Positions 41,541 through 50,045 of a stretch of 64,000 nt of DNA are shown here, in pieces. Source of the DNA: Paracoccus sanguinis (GTDB lineage: Bacteria > Pseudomonadota > Alphaproteobacteria > Rhodobacterales > Rhodobacteraceae); NCBI RefSeq assembly GCF_900106665.1, contig NZ_FNNA01000001.1, positions 1,178,001-1,242,000 of the forward strand. Reading direction: 5' to 3'. Under the pieces are notes generated by a model that did not search any database, was not told the DNA's origin, and saw nothing but the letters and a program-made list of their open reading frames with translations. The position numbers and the translations under genes are program-made. Numbering within the stretch: the stretch's first letter is position 1; every line of letters starts with the position of its first letter.

Positions 41541-44411
41541 ATGACCCCGCCCCGCGACCCGAGCCACCCCCGCCCCCGCCGCCTGCGCGCCGGTCTCAGC
41601 GCGCTGGCGCTGCTGGCCGCCGGGGGGGTCGGGGCGTGGGTCGCGGCCGGCTGGGGCATCGGGCAACTGGAACAGCGGACCGAGGCCGCCGTGGCCGGGG
41701 CGCTGGCCGAGGGCGGATTCGGCTGGGCGCGGGCCTCGGCCGACGGGCTGATGCTGCGGCTGACGGGCGAGGCGCCCGACGAGCTGACCCATTTCCGGGC
41801 GCTGAACGCCGCGGCGGCGGTGGTCGGGCCCGACCGCATCGCCGACGCGATCGTGGTCCCGCCCCCGCCCGAGGCCGTGCCGCCGTCCTTCCGGCTCGAG
41901 ATCCTGCGCAATGACGAGGGCAGCTCTGTCATCGGCCTCGCCCCCGTGACGCTCGACCGGGCGGCGCTGGTGGCCCGGCTGGCGCGGCTGGGGGGCACGG
42001 CCGCCGGGCAACCCACCGACCTGATCGAGACCGCCGACTACCCCGCCCCCGCCGCGTGGGTTGCGGCCGTGGCCGTCGCCCTGCGCGCCGCCGAGCTGGC
42101 GCCGCGCGCCCGCATCTCGGCCGCGCCGGGGCGGGTCGAGGTCACCGCGCTGGCCGATGGCGCCGCCGACAAGGCGCGGCTCGAGCAGGCGCTGCGCGAC
42201 ATCACCCCGCCCGGGATCACGCTTGCCGCCAATGTCTCGGCCCCGCGCCCGGTCATCTCGCCCTTCGCCCTGCGCCTCAGCCGCGCGCCCGGCCAGCCGG
42301 CCCGGATCGAGACCTGCGCCGCCGACAGCGCCGCCGCGCGCGAGCGCATCCTCGCCGCCGCCGCAGCCGCCGGCGCCCCGGTCGGGGACGAGGTTTGCCC
42401 CGTCGGCCTCGGCGCGCCCACCCCGCAATGGGGCGATGCCGCGGTCGCGGCGATCACCGCGCTCGCGGCCCTGCCGGCGGGCAGCGTGGCGATCACCGAC
42501 ACCAGCGTGACGCTTGACGCGCCCGCCGAGGTGCCGCCCCCGGCCTTCGACGCCGCCGCCGCGACCCTGACCCGGGCGCTGCCGCGGGTCTTCACCCTCA
42601 CCGCCACGCAGGCGCCGCCCGACACCCCCGCCCCTGCCGGGCCGGTCAGCTTCGTGGCGAGCGCGGTGGGCGACGGCATCCGCCTGCGCGGCGCGGTCAG
42701 CGACGAGCGGATGCGCGCCGCGGTCGAGAGCTTTGCCCGCGCCCGCTTCGGCACCGTGGACAGCGTGCTGAGCGTCGATCCGGCCGCGCCCTCGGGCTGG
42801 ACGCCGCGGGTGCTCGCCACGCTCGAGGCGATGGCCGGGCTGCGCCGCGGCTCGGCCACGGTGACGCCCGAGGGGCTGCGCATCGCCGGGGCCTCGGGCG
42901 ACAAGGCGGTGGGCGCGGCGCTGGCCGCGCAGCTCGGGCGCAGGCTCGGTGCGGGCGTGCCTTACGAGCTGGCGCTGACCTATGACCCGCGGCTCGACCC
43001 GGCGCTCGACCTGCCCACGGGCGAGACCTGCGTGGCGCGGCTGAACGACGTGATGGCGCAGTCCGAGATCGGGTTCGAGACCGCCCGCGCCGCCATCGCC
43101 GGCGACCCGGGCCCGACGCTCGCGAAGCTGGCCGAGGTGATGGGCGACTGCGGCGACTTCCGGATCGAGCTGGGGGCGCACACCGACTCGCAGGGCTCGG
43201 ACGCCTTCAACATGGAGCTGTCGCAGGACCGGGCCGACACCGTCCGCACGGCGATGGCGGGGGCGGGGATCGACACGGCGCTGCTGGCGGCGCGCGGCTA
43301 TGGCGAGACCCGCCCGGTCGCCGACAACGCCACCGACGCCGGGCGCGAGGCCAACCGCCGGATCGAGTTCCGGCTGCTCTCCCCCTTCCCCGTCGCCGGC
43401 GAGGCCGCCGCCGCGGAGGTGACGCGGGGGGTGACAGAGGCGCAGCCGCCTGAGGTGGCGGGTGGTGATGGGGAAGGGGCTGTCAGCGCGGCTTCGGGGG
43501 TGAGTGGCGCGCCTGCGGCGGGCGAGACGTCTGCGCCGGCGGGGGCGGTTGCCTCATCCGAGACGCAGGGGGTGGGGGCGGGAGACGCTGCTGCAGCACC
43601 TGCCGCCAATGGGATTGAGACGGGAGCAGCCGTGGGCAGCGCCGACCCGGCGTCGGATGCGGCCAGTCTGGGCTCCACCGCAACGGACGGGGCCGGGACC
43701 GGCGGACCCAATGCAGCGCCCGCCGACGCCGGCACGACCGATGCCGCGCAGCCGGATGGCGACGATAGCGCGGCGACCGTGGGTCAGGGGACTGAACCGA
43801 ACGCGGCACCACCCGTCGCCAACGAGAGCGCTTCAGGAACAGACACCGCGGGCACCGACGCCATCGAGCCGGAGGGGAGAGACGCCTCGGAGACAGGTGC
43901 TTCGGAGACAGCCGCTCCGGGCACGGGCGAGCCCGGCCCTGACGCCAGCGCCACGCGCTCAACGGACGTCGACTCAGCCGACTCGGAGGCGAAAGCCTCA
44001 ACGACCACCGCGGCAGGGACCGACGCGATTGCCTCCGACGCTGCACCCACAGCCCCCGATGCCACCGCCGTCGTCACCACCGACGCCGCACCCGCAGCCC
44101 CCGGATCGGCCCAGCCCGGCCAAGCGCGAGACGCAGCCCCCGCACTCCCGCTGACCGGCCGCTTGACCGGGCCGCCTCCGGCGCTCAGCGGCGGCGACCT
44201 GACGCTGCCGCCGCTGCCGGCGCTGACCTCGGATGCCGAGACGGCCGACGAGCTGCTCGCCGAAGAGGGGATCGCGCTGCGGCCCGACCGCATCACCGTG
44301 CAGGGATCGCGGATCTCCACGCCCGTGCCGCCGCCGCTGCCGCAGGGCGCCCCGACCGCCCCGCCGCCCCCCGACGGTAGCGCCCGGCCGACGCCTCGAC
44401 CGGAGCGTTGA
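41541..44411 (+). CDS. OmpA family protein with a ~340-residue low-complexity C-terminal extension
   Basis: Envelope protein of 956 residues. The N-terminal membrane anchor or signal is at about 14-38 (LRAGLSALALLAAGGVGAWV). Three or four BON-like repeats follow (about 45-490). The OmpA peptidoglycan-binding domain lies at about 500-615 (FRIELGAHTDSQGSDAFNME, DRADTVRTAM, GYGETRPVADNATDAGREAN, RRIEF). Usual homologues end there. Here residues 616-867 are Ala/Thr/Gly/Asp/Ser-rich with no fold, followed by a less degenerate tail (868-956) holding LPLTGRLTGPPPALSGGDLT. The start ATG is 41541. It likely ties the inner membrane to the cell wall. Confidence 0.87.
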   Translation: MTPPRDPSHPRPRRLRAGLSALALLAAGGVGAWVAAGWGIGQLEQRTEAAVAGALAEGGFGWARASADGLMLRLTGEAPDELTHFRALNAAAAVVGPDRIADAIVVPPPPEAVPPSFRLEILRNDEGSSVIGLAPVTLDRAALVARLARLGGTAAGQPTDLIETADYPAPAAWVAAVAVALRAAELAPRARISAAPGRVEVTALADGAADKARLEQALRDITPPGITLAANVSAPRPVISPFALRLSRAPGQPARIETCAADSAAARERILAAAAAAGAPVGDEVCPVGLGAPTPQWGDAAVAAITALAALPAGSVAITDTSVTLDAPAEVPPPAFDAAAATLTRALPRVFTLTATQAPPDTPAPAGPVSFVASAVGDGIRLRGAVSDERMRAAVESFARARFGTVDSVLSVDPAAPSGWTPRVLATLEAMAGLRRGSATVTPEGLRIAGASGDKAVGAALAAQLGRRLGAGVPYELALTYDPRLDPALDLPTGETCVARLNDVMAQSEIGFETARAAIAGDPGPTLAKLAEVMGDCGDFRIELGAHTDSQGSDAFNMELSQDRADTVRTAMAGAGIDTALLAARGYGETRPVADNATDAGREANRRIEFRLLSPFPVAGEAAAAEVTRGVTEAQPPEVAGGDGEGAVSAASGVSGAPAAGETSAPAGAVASSETQGVGAGDAAAAPAANGIETGAAVGSADPASDAASLGSTATDGAGTGGPNAAPADAGTTDAAQPDGDDSAATVGQGTEPNAAPPVANESASGTDTAGTDAIEPEGRDASETGASETAAPGTGEPGPDASATRSTDVDSADSEAKASTTTAAGTDAIASDAAPTAPDATAVVTTDAAPAAPGSAQPGQARDAAPALPLTGRLTGPPPALSGGDLTLPPLPALTSDAETADELLAEEGIALRPDRITVQGSRISTPVPPPLPQGAPTAPPPPDGSARPTPRPER

Positions 44412-44507
44412 GCGGCGCCTGCCGCCGGAACGGCGCTGCGCCGTCGGTGAAGCTGACCAGCGCATGGCCTCTCGCCTGATGCCGCCGGGCAGATTATCCT
44501 GCGCGGC

Positions 44508-44765
44508 ATGACCCACGACACGCTCATCCTCGTGGCGGCCGGCGCCCTGTTCGTGGCCTTCCTGCTCGGCGGCCTCGCCGGCTGGCTGGTGCTGCGCGCC
44601 GCGGCCCCCGCGCCCGAGGCCGCCGGGCCGACCCCCAGCGACACCGCCGAGGCCGCGCAGGCCCGCGCGCACGCCGCGGCGCTCGAGGCCGAGTTGCACG
44701 AGGCCCGGATCGAGATCGAGGAGCTGCGCGACTACATCGAGCGCCGCCGCGCCCGCGAGGGTTAG
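44508..44765 (+). CDS. Small single-pass membrane protein with coiled coil
   Basis: 85 residues. One N-terminal membrane segment (about 5-30, LILVAAGALFVAFLLGGLAG) is followed by a Pro/Ala linker and a charged helix rich in Ala, Glu and Arg (about 45-82, AELHEARIEIEELRDYIERR), probably a coiled coil. No family is recognised. It follows the OmpA gene by 96 bp and overlaps the end of convergent prmA by four bases. A structural or division-related envelope role is possible but unproven. Confidence 0.7.
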   Translation: MTHDTLILVAAGALFVAFLLGGLAGWLVLRAAAPAPEAAGPTPSDTAEAAQARAHAAALEAELHEARIEIEELRDYIERRRAREG

Positions 44766-45676
44766 GCGCGCTGCACGACCAGCGTAGTCCAGTCGCCCAG
44801 ATCGTCGCGCGCCGAGAGCGGCATCCCGGCCTCGGCATAGGCGGCGGCGACCTCGTCGGCCTGGGTGGTCAGGATGCCCGACAGGATCGCACGCCCGCCC
44901 GGCGCCAGCTGGCGCGCCATGTCGGGGGCGAGGTCGATCAGCGGCTGCTTGAGGATGTTGGCGAACACCAGGTCATAGGGTCCCGCGTCGTGCAGCAGCG
45001 GGTGGCCGAACCCCTCGGCCATCACGCACTCGACCCGCCCGGCCAGGCCGTTGGCGAGGACGTTCGCCTCGGCCGTCTCGACCGCCACCGGGTCGATGTC
45101 GGAGGCGAGCACCACGCCCGGCAGCACCCGCGCCGCCGCCATTGCCAGCACCGCGGTGCCGCAGCCGATGTCGGCAATCCGGCCCGGCGTCTCGCCCGCC
45201 GTGAGCAGCCGGTCGAAGGCCAGCAAGCAGCCGCGCGTGGTGTTGTGGTGGCCGGTGCCAAAGGCCATCGCGGCCTCGATGCACAGCGCCTCCGCGCCCT
45301 CGGGCACCTTGTCGGCGTCGTGGCTGCCGTGGACGAAGAAGCGCCCGGCCTCGACCGGGGCGAGTTCGCGGCGGACATGGGCCACCCAGTCGGTCTCGGG
45401 CACTTCCGAGACGACGAAGGGCTGCGCGCCCGCGGCGGCAGCGAGCAGCGCCAGCGCGATCTCGTCGGGGGCCTCGGTGAACCAGGCGCCCACCTCCCAG
45501 CGGTCGCTGCCGTCCTCGATCTCGAAGACGCCGGTGCCGACGGGTTCGGGGTCGAGGTCCTCGCAGGCCTCGGCCAGCGCCTCGGCGGCGGCGCGGCCCT
45601 GGGTCTGGGTCAGCGCGGCCCAGGTCGCGGCGTCGTCGTCGCGCGCGTCGTCGGCGCTGGCCTCGGCCTCGGCCAT
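44762..45676 (-). CDS. prmA: Ribosomal protein L11 methyltransferase
   Basis: Methylates L11 with SAM. 304 residues from the ATG at 45676 (a GTG one codon upstream is also in frame). N-terminal substrate-binding part to about residue 110. SAM domain with HGSHDADKVPEGAEALCIEA near 135, FGTGHHNTTRGCLLAFDRLL near 158, ADIGCGTAVLAMAAARVLPG (motif I) near 185, ASDIDPVAVETAEANVLANG near 208 and FANILKQPLIDLAPD near 251. The start overlaps the msrA stop by one base (TGATG), so msrA and prmA are coupled. Confidence 0.93.
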   Translation of the reverse strand: MAEAEASADDARDDDAATWAALTQTQGRAAAEALAEACEDLDPEPVGTGVFEIEDGSDRWEVGAWFTEAPDEIALALLAAAAGAQPFVVSEVPETDWVAHVRRELAPVEAGRFFVHGSHDADKVPEGAEALCIEAAMAFGTGHHNTTRGCLLAFDRLLTAGETPGRIADIGCGTAVLAMAAARVLPGVVLASDIDPVAVETAEANVLANGLAGRVECVMAEGFGHPLLHDAGPYDLVFANILKQPLIDLAPDMARQLAPGGRAILSGILTTQADEVAAAYAEAGMPLSARDDLGDWTTLVVQRA

Positions 45677-46350
45677 CACGCCGCCCCGCCGGCGCCGGCA
45701 ACGACCGAGCTGCCACCCGACGAGGATGGCGACGGCTCAGGGTTGCCGTCGCCCTCGCCCGTCACGGCCTCGTGGACGGCGGCGGCGCTTGACGCCTGCA
45801 CCCCGGTGCCGCGCAGGCCGCAATAGCCATTCGGCACCTTGTGGAGGTACTGCTGGTGATCCTCCTCAGGCGCCCGATAGAACCGGGTGAGCGGGGCGAT
45901 CTCGGTGGTGATGCCGCCGAACCCCTCGACGGCGAGGCGGTTGTCGTAGTCGGTGCGGCTCGTCTCGGCCGCGATGCGCTGGCTGTCGGTGGTGGTGAAG
46001 ATCACCGAGCGGTACTGGTCGCCGACGTCGTTGCCCTGGCGGTTGCCCTGGGTGGGGTCGTGGTTTTCCCAGAAGATCTTGAGGATCTGCTCGATGCTGA
46101 GCCGGCTCGGGTCATAGACCACGCGCACGACCTCGGCATGGCCGGTGCCGCCGGCGCAGACCTGCTTGTAGGTCGGGTCGGGGGCGGTGCCGCCGGCAAA
46201 GCCGACCTCGGTCAGCCAGACGCCGTCCTGCTGCCAGAACAGGCGTTCGACGCCCCAGTAGCAGCCCATGCCGAGCACGATTTCCTCGTACCCCCGCGGC
46301 ACGGGCGCCCCGAGCGGGCGGCCGAAGATGGCGTGGACGGGCTCGGTCAT
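45676..46350 (-). CDS. msrA: Peptide methionine-S-sulfoxide reductase MsrA
   Basis: Repairs methionine-S-sulfoxide in proteins. 224 residues. Catalytic motif GMGCYWGVERLFW (near residue 28, usual form GCFWG). Further signatures GFAGGTAPDPTYKQVCAGGT near 49, HAEVVRVVYDP near 71, FWENHDPTQGNRQGNDVGDQ near 92 and HQQYLHKVPNGYCGL near 170. The last ~30 residues are a Ser/Gly/Ala-rich tail. The ATG at 46350 is the family start; a much longer frame upstream was rejected. Coupled to prmA. Confidence 0.95.
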   Translation of the reverse strand: MTEPVHAIFGRPLGAPVPRGYEEIVLGMGCYWGVERLFWQQDGVWLTEVGFAGGTAPDPTYKQVCAGGTGHAEVVRVVYDPSRLSIEQILKIFWENHDPTQGNRQGNDVGDQYRSVIFTTTDSQRIAAETSRTDYDNRLAVEGFGGITTEIAPLTRFYRAPEEDHQQYLHKVPNGYCGLRGTGVQASSAAAVHEAVTGEGDGNPEPSPSSSGGSSVVAGAGGAA

Positions 46351-46509
46351 GGCGAAACTCCTTGGCGTGGGGGCGCGGTGCGAGGGATGTAGGCGCGGCG
46401 GGGGTGCAGCGCAACGCCCCGCACCCGCAGGGGGTTGCGCGGCGGGCGCGCTGCGGGCTGACTGGCGCGGGGCGGCGGGTGCCGGACCGGGGCGCTGCCC
46501 GGACCCCGG

Positions 46510-46531
46510 GATATTGGGACAGGACAGAACG
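46510..46531 (+). repeat. 22-base intergenic motif, copy 2
   Basis: GATATTGGGACAGGACAGAA (plus CG) lies directly before the ATG of the P1 peptidase gene (46535). It matches the motif at 18872-18893 at 19 of 22 positions. Here it occupies the place of a ribosome site (AGGACAG). Confidence 0.5.
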
Positions 46532-46534
46532 ACG

Positions 46535-47509
46535 ATGCGGCCGGGACCACGCAATCTCATCACCGATGTCGCCGGGCTGAGGGTCGGCAACGCCGCCGAC
46601 GCGGCCTTGAAGTCCGGGGTCACGGTTCTGACCGCGGACGCGCCCTTCGCCTGCGGGGTGCACGTCATGGGCGGCGCGCCCGGCACGCGCGAGACCGACC
46701 TGCTGGCCCCCGACCGGCTGGTCGAGCAGGTGGATGCGCTGGTGCTGGCGGGCGGGTCGGCCTTCGGGCTCGGGGCCTGCGACGGGGTGATGGCGGGGTT
46801 GCGCGCCGCAGGTCGCGGCTTTGCGGTGGGGCCGGTGCGGGTGCCGATCGTGCCGGGGGCGATCCTCTTCGATCTGCTGAACGGCGGCGACAAGGACTGG
46901 GACGAGAGCCCGTACCCTGCGCTCGGGCGGCGCGCGTACGAGGCCGCGGGGCCCGAGTTCGCGCTCGGCTCGCACGGGGCGGGGACCGGGGCGCTCACGG
47001 CGCAGTGGAAAGGCGGGCTCGGCTCGGCCTCGGCGGTGCTCTCGGACGGGACGACGGTGGGGGCGCTGGTGGCGGTCAATGCGCTGGGGTCGGTGACGGC
47101 GCCCTCGGGGCAGTTCTGGGCGGCGCCCTATGAGATCGAGACCGAGTTCGGCGGCCTCGGCCTCGGCGGGCCGTTCGCACCCGAGGACGAGCCGGGGCCC
47201 GAGAAGCGGCTGGGCGAGGCGACGACCATCGCCATCGTCGCCACGGATGCGGCGCTGACCAAGCCGGGGCTGACCCGGATGGCGGTCGCGGCGCATGACG
47301 GGCTGGCCCGCGCGATCGTGCCGTCGCACACGCCCTATGACGGCGACCTGGTGTTCGCCGTCTCGACCGGCGCTCGCCCGGCGCCCGACCCGTTCCGGCT
47401 GGGCTATGCCGCGGCCGCCGTGCTCGCCCGGGCCGTGGCGCGGGCGGTCCATGCGGCGGCCCCGGCGCCGGGTGACCTGCAGCCCTGCTGGTCGGCGCGC
47501 CGGCCATGA
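46535..47509 (+). CDS. P1/S58 family peptidase (DmpA-like)
   Basis: Self-processing N-terminal-nucleophile hydrolase of 324 residues. Family landmarks: GPRNLITDVAGLRVGNA at the N-terminus, LVLAGGSAFGLGACDGVMAG (near residue 69) and SHGAGTGALTAQWKGGLGSA near 148. Known homologues cut themselves before a Ser/Thr in the KGGxG(S/T) region, so Ser after GGLG is the likely nucleophile. They release N-terminal D- or beta-amino acids. Cytosolic, no signal peptide. The ribosome site AGGACAG lies inside a motif shared with 18.9 kb. Confidence 0.88.
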   Translation: MRPGPRNLITDVAGLRVGNAADAALKSGVTVLTADAPFACGVHVMGGAPGTRETDLLAPDRLVEQVDALVLAGGSAFGLGACDGVMAGLRAAGRGFAVGPVRVPIVPGAILFDLLNGGDKDWDESPYPALGRRAYEAAGPEFALGSHGAGTGALTAQWKGGLGSASAVLSDGTTVGALVAVNALGSVTAPSGQFWAAPYEIETEFGGLGLGGPFAPEDEPGPEKRLGEATTIAIVATDAALTKPGLTRMAVAAHDGLARAIVPSHTPYDGDLVFAVSTGARPAPDPFRLGYAAAAVLARAVARAVHAAAPAPGDLQPCWSARRP

Positions 47510-47513
47510 AGAA

Positions 47514-47580
47514 GGGGCGAGGCCCTGCGGCCCCGCCCCCGATGTCGCGGCTGGCGGTGAGGGAATCCGCCGGGCCGCGA
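47514..47580. terminator. Two GC hairpins between convergent genes
   Basis: GGGGCG-A-GGCC-CTGC-GGCC-C-CGCCCC (47514-47539) and a second stem TCGCGGC-T-GGCGG with CCGCC-GG-GCCGCGA (47545-47580) lie between the P1 peptidase and SH3 genes. On the minus strand the first is followed by TTCTTC. Probably they end transcription of both genes. Confidence 0.55.
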
Positions 47581-47606
47581 CCCTTACCCGTCAACAGAAG
47601 TCATTG

Positions 47607-48278
47607 TTACCGATAGACGTAGACGATCCGGCGGTCGGCCGGGTTCACGAGCACCGGCTGGCCGTTCACGATCACGTACTTGAAATCCTTCTGGTCGGGG
47701 ATCTCGTACAGCGTCACGCTGTCCGGGATGCCGGCGCCGACGACCACTTCGCCGTCCAACACGACGGCGTCATGGGGGTTGGCGTCGATGTAGGTGCGGA
47801 CCTCGGGGGCAGGCGTGAGGCTGGCCGCCGCGCCGGCCGAGCCGCCGATGGCCGCGCCGACCAGCGCGCCGACCGGGCCGCCGACAACCGCGCCGACCGC
47901 AGCGCCGGTGGTGCCGCCCACGGCGGTGTCCATCGCCTGCTTCTGCTCATCGACCTTGGGCGCCTCGATCACGGTCACGCCCACCGCCTGGCGGTTGGGG
48001 TAGAGCGCCTCGACCTTGTCGCCGACCTTGGTGGTCAGGTAGTCGCCGTAGGCCCAGCCTTTCTGGTCCTTGTAGGTGACCTCGCACCAGTTGGCGCTCT
48101 CGATGCAGCCGGCGACCGAAACCTCGTCGCCGTTGGCGATGACGGTCACGACCGACGCGGTCGATTGCGGGGCCGACCGCAGGTTCAGATCGGTGGCCGC
48201 GGTGGCCATGGTTTCGGCCGAGGCGGCGCCGGCAAAGGCGAGCGCGGCGACGGTGGTCGTGGCAAGCAGCTTCTTCAT
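47607..48278 (-). CDS. Secreted SH3-domain protein with glycine-zipper and DUF1236
   Basis: Envelope protein of 223 residues. Signal peptide at 1-21 (MKKLLATTTVAALAFAGAAS). An SH3b domain (about 25-85) has DLNLRSAPQSTASVVTVIAN and WCEVTYKDQKGWAYGDYL. A Gly-zipper membrane-insertion motif (about 118-150, GGTTGAAVGAVVGGPVGALV) follows. The C-terminal DUF1236 domain (about 160-223) ends DFKYVIVNGQPVLVNPADRR. The SH3b part probably binds cell wall. The ATG at 48278 gives the signal peptide. Function otherwise unknown. Confidence 0.86.
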   Translation of the reverse strand: MKKLLATTTVAALAFAGAASAETMATAATDLNLRSAPQSTASVVTVIANGDEVSVAGCIESANWCEVTYKDQKGWAYGDYLTTKVGDKVEALYPNRQAVGVTVIEAPKVDEQKQAMDTAVGGTTGAAVGAVVGGPVGALVGAAIGGSAGAAASLTPAPEVRTYIDANPHDAVVLDGEVVVGAGIPDSVTLYEIPDQKDFKYVIVNGQPVLVNPADRRIVYVYR

Positions 48279-48513
48279 GTCGGTCAGTCCTCTGGTTTTG
48301 GTCGGGCCCGGTTCGGGTCCGTCGCGGCATGAACGGCGGGATCGCCCCGCGTGTTTCAACACGGCGGATCACAACTAGTTTTGTCAGGCGAGCGCCCGCG
48401 CCGTGCTGCCGCCGCTTTGACAAGCGCCGGGTGGCGTGGTGAGCATTGGCCGAAACCGGCGCCCGCAGCCCGTGCGACGCCGCAGCCCCCCGCAGCCGAG
48501 AAGGAGCCCCGCC

Positions 48514-49986
48514 ATGACCGCCCGCCCCACCGACCTCAAGATGCTGCTGCGCGACCCGTCGCTGATGGAAACCCGCGCCTTCGTGGCCGGGGAATGGGTG
48601 GATGCGGACGACGGCAAGACCTTCCCTGTGCGCAACCCCGCCCGCGGCGACGTCATCGCCGAGGTGGCCGACCTGTCGCGCGCCGAGGTCAAGCGCGCCA
48701 TCGAGGCCGCCCACGCCGCGATGACGGGCTGGCAGGCCAAGACCGCCAAGGAGCGCGCGCAGGTCATGCGCAAGTGGTTCGACCTGATGATGGAAAACCA
48801 GGAGGATCTGGGCAAGATCCTGACCGCCGAGCAGGGCAAGCCGCTGGCCGAGGCCAAGGGCGAGATCGCCTATGGCGCGTCCTTCATCGAGTGGTTCGGC
48901 GAAGAGGCCAAGCGCGTCTATGGCGAGACGATCCCCGGCCACCAGCCCGACAAGCGCCTGACCGTGCTGCGCCAGCCGATCGGCGTGGTGGGCTCGATCA
49001 CGCCCTGGAACTTCCCCAACGCGATGATCACCCGCAAATGCGGCCCGGCGCTGGCGGTCGGCTGCGGCTTCGTCGCCCGCCCGGCGGCCGAGACGCCGCT
49101 CTCGGCGCTGGCGCTGGCCGTGCTGGGTGAGCGGGCGGGGCTGCCCAAGGGCATCCTGTCGGTCGTGACCTCCAGCCGGTCCTCAGACATCGGCAAGGAG
49201 TTCTGCGAGAACCCGCTGGTCCGCAAGCTGACCTTCACCGGCTCGACCGAGGTCGGCCGCATCCTGCTGCGGCAGGCCGCCGACCAGGTGCTGAAATGCT
49301 CGATGGAGCTGGGCGGCAACGCCCCCTTCATCGTCTTCGACGACGCCGATCTGGATGCCGCGGTCGAGGGCGCGATGGCGTCCAAGTTCCGCAACAACGG
49401 CCAGACCTGCGTCTGCGCCAACCGCATCTATGTGCAGGCCGGCGTCTATGACGCCTTCGCCGACAAGCTCGCCGCCGCGGTCGAGAAGCTGCGCGTGGGC
49501 GACGGGCTCGAGGAGGGCGTGACGACCGGTCCGCTGATCAACGAGGGCGCTATCGAGAAGGTCGAGGAGCATATCGCCGACGTGCTCGACCACGGCGGCG
49601 CGGTGGTGACGGGCGGAAAGCGCAAGGACGGGCTGTTCTTCGAGCCGACGGTGATGACCGGCGTGCGCGACGACGCCAAGGTGGCGACCGAAGAGACCTT
49701 CGGCCCCCTCGCCCCGCTCTTTCGCTTCGAGACCGAAGAGGAGGCGATCGACAAGGCCAACGCCACGATCTTCGGCCTCGCGTCTTATTTCTACGCCCGC
49801 GACATCGGGCGCATCACCCGCGTGCAGGAGGGGCTCGACTACGGCATCGTCGGCGTGAACACCGGGATCATCTCGACCGAGGTGGCGCCGTTCGGCGGGG
49901 TCAAGCAGTCGGGCCTGGGCCGCGAGGGCTCGCGGCACGGGATCGACGATTATCTCGAGCTGAAATACGTCTGCCTGTCGGTCTAA
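48514..49986 (+). CDS. gabD: Succinate-semialdehyde dehydrogenase (NAD(P)-dependent)
   Basis: Aldehyde dehydrogenase of 490 residues, GabD-like. Substrate tunnel and cofactor motifs: ITPWNFPNAMITRKCGPALA (near residue 164), LTFTGSTEVGRILL near 239, catalytic Glu in MELGGNAPFIVF near 262 and catalytic Cys in NNGQTCVCANRIY near 296, then EETFGPLAPLFRF near 394. It oxidises succinate semialdehyde from GABA or polyamine breakdown to succinate. GAAGGAG ribosome site. A strong terminator follows. No gabT is adjacent, but the ornithine decarboxylase at 21.8 kb fits a putrescine-GABA link. Confidence 0.92.
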   Translation: MTARPTDLKMLLRDPSLMETRAFVAGEWVDADDGKTFPVRNPARGDVIAEVADLSRAEVKRAIEAAHAAMTGWQAKTAKERAQVMRKWFDLMMENQEDLGKILTAEQGKPLAEAKGEIAYGASFIEWFGEEAKRVYGETIPGHQPDKRLTVLRQPIGVVGSITPWNFPNAMITRKCGPALAVGCGFVARPAAETPLSALALAVLGERAGLPKGILSVVTSSRSSDIGKEFCENPLVRKLTFTGSTEVGRILLRQAADQVLKCSMELGGNAPFIVFDDADLDAAVEGAMASKFRNNGQTCVCANRIYVQAGVYDAFADKLAAAVEKLRVGDGLEEGVTTGPLINEGAIEKVEEHIADVLDHGGAVVTGGKRKDGLFFEPTVMTGVRDDAKVATEETFGPLAPLFRFETEEEAIDKANATIFGLASYFYARDIGRITRVQEGLDYGIVGVNTGIISTEVAPFGGVKQSGLGREGSRHGIDDYLELKYVCLSV

Positions 49987-49992
49987 GATGCC

Positions 49993-50023
49993 AAAGGCCC
50001 GGGGGATGCCCCGGGCCTTTGCT
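49993..50023. terminator. Strong terminator after gabD
   Basis: AAAGGCCCGGGG-GATG-CCCCGGGCCTTT (49993-50020) is a perfect 12-bp stem followed on the plus strand by GCTTTT. On the minus strand it also lies 26 bp past the protease gene, so it can serve both convergent genes. Confidence 0.85.
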
Positions 50024-50045
50024 TTTCAGGGGGCGGGCCGCCCCC

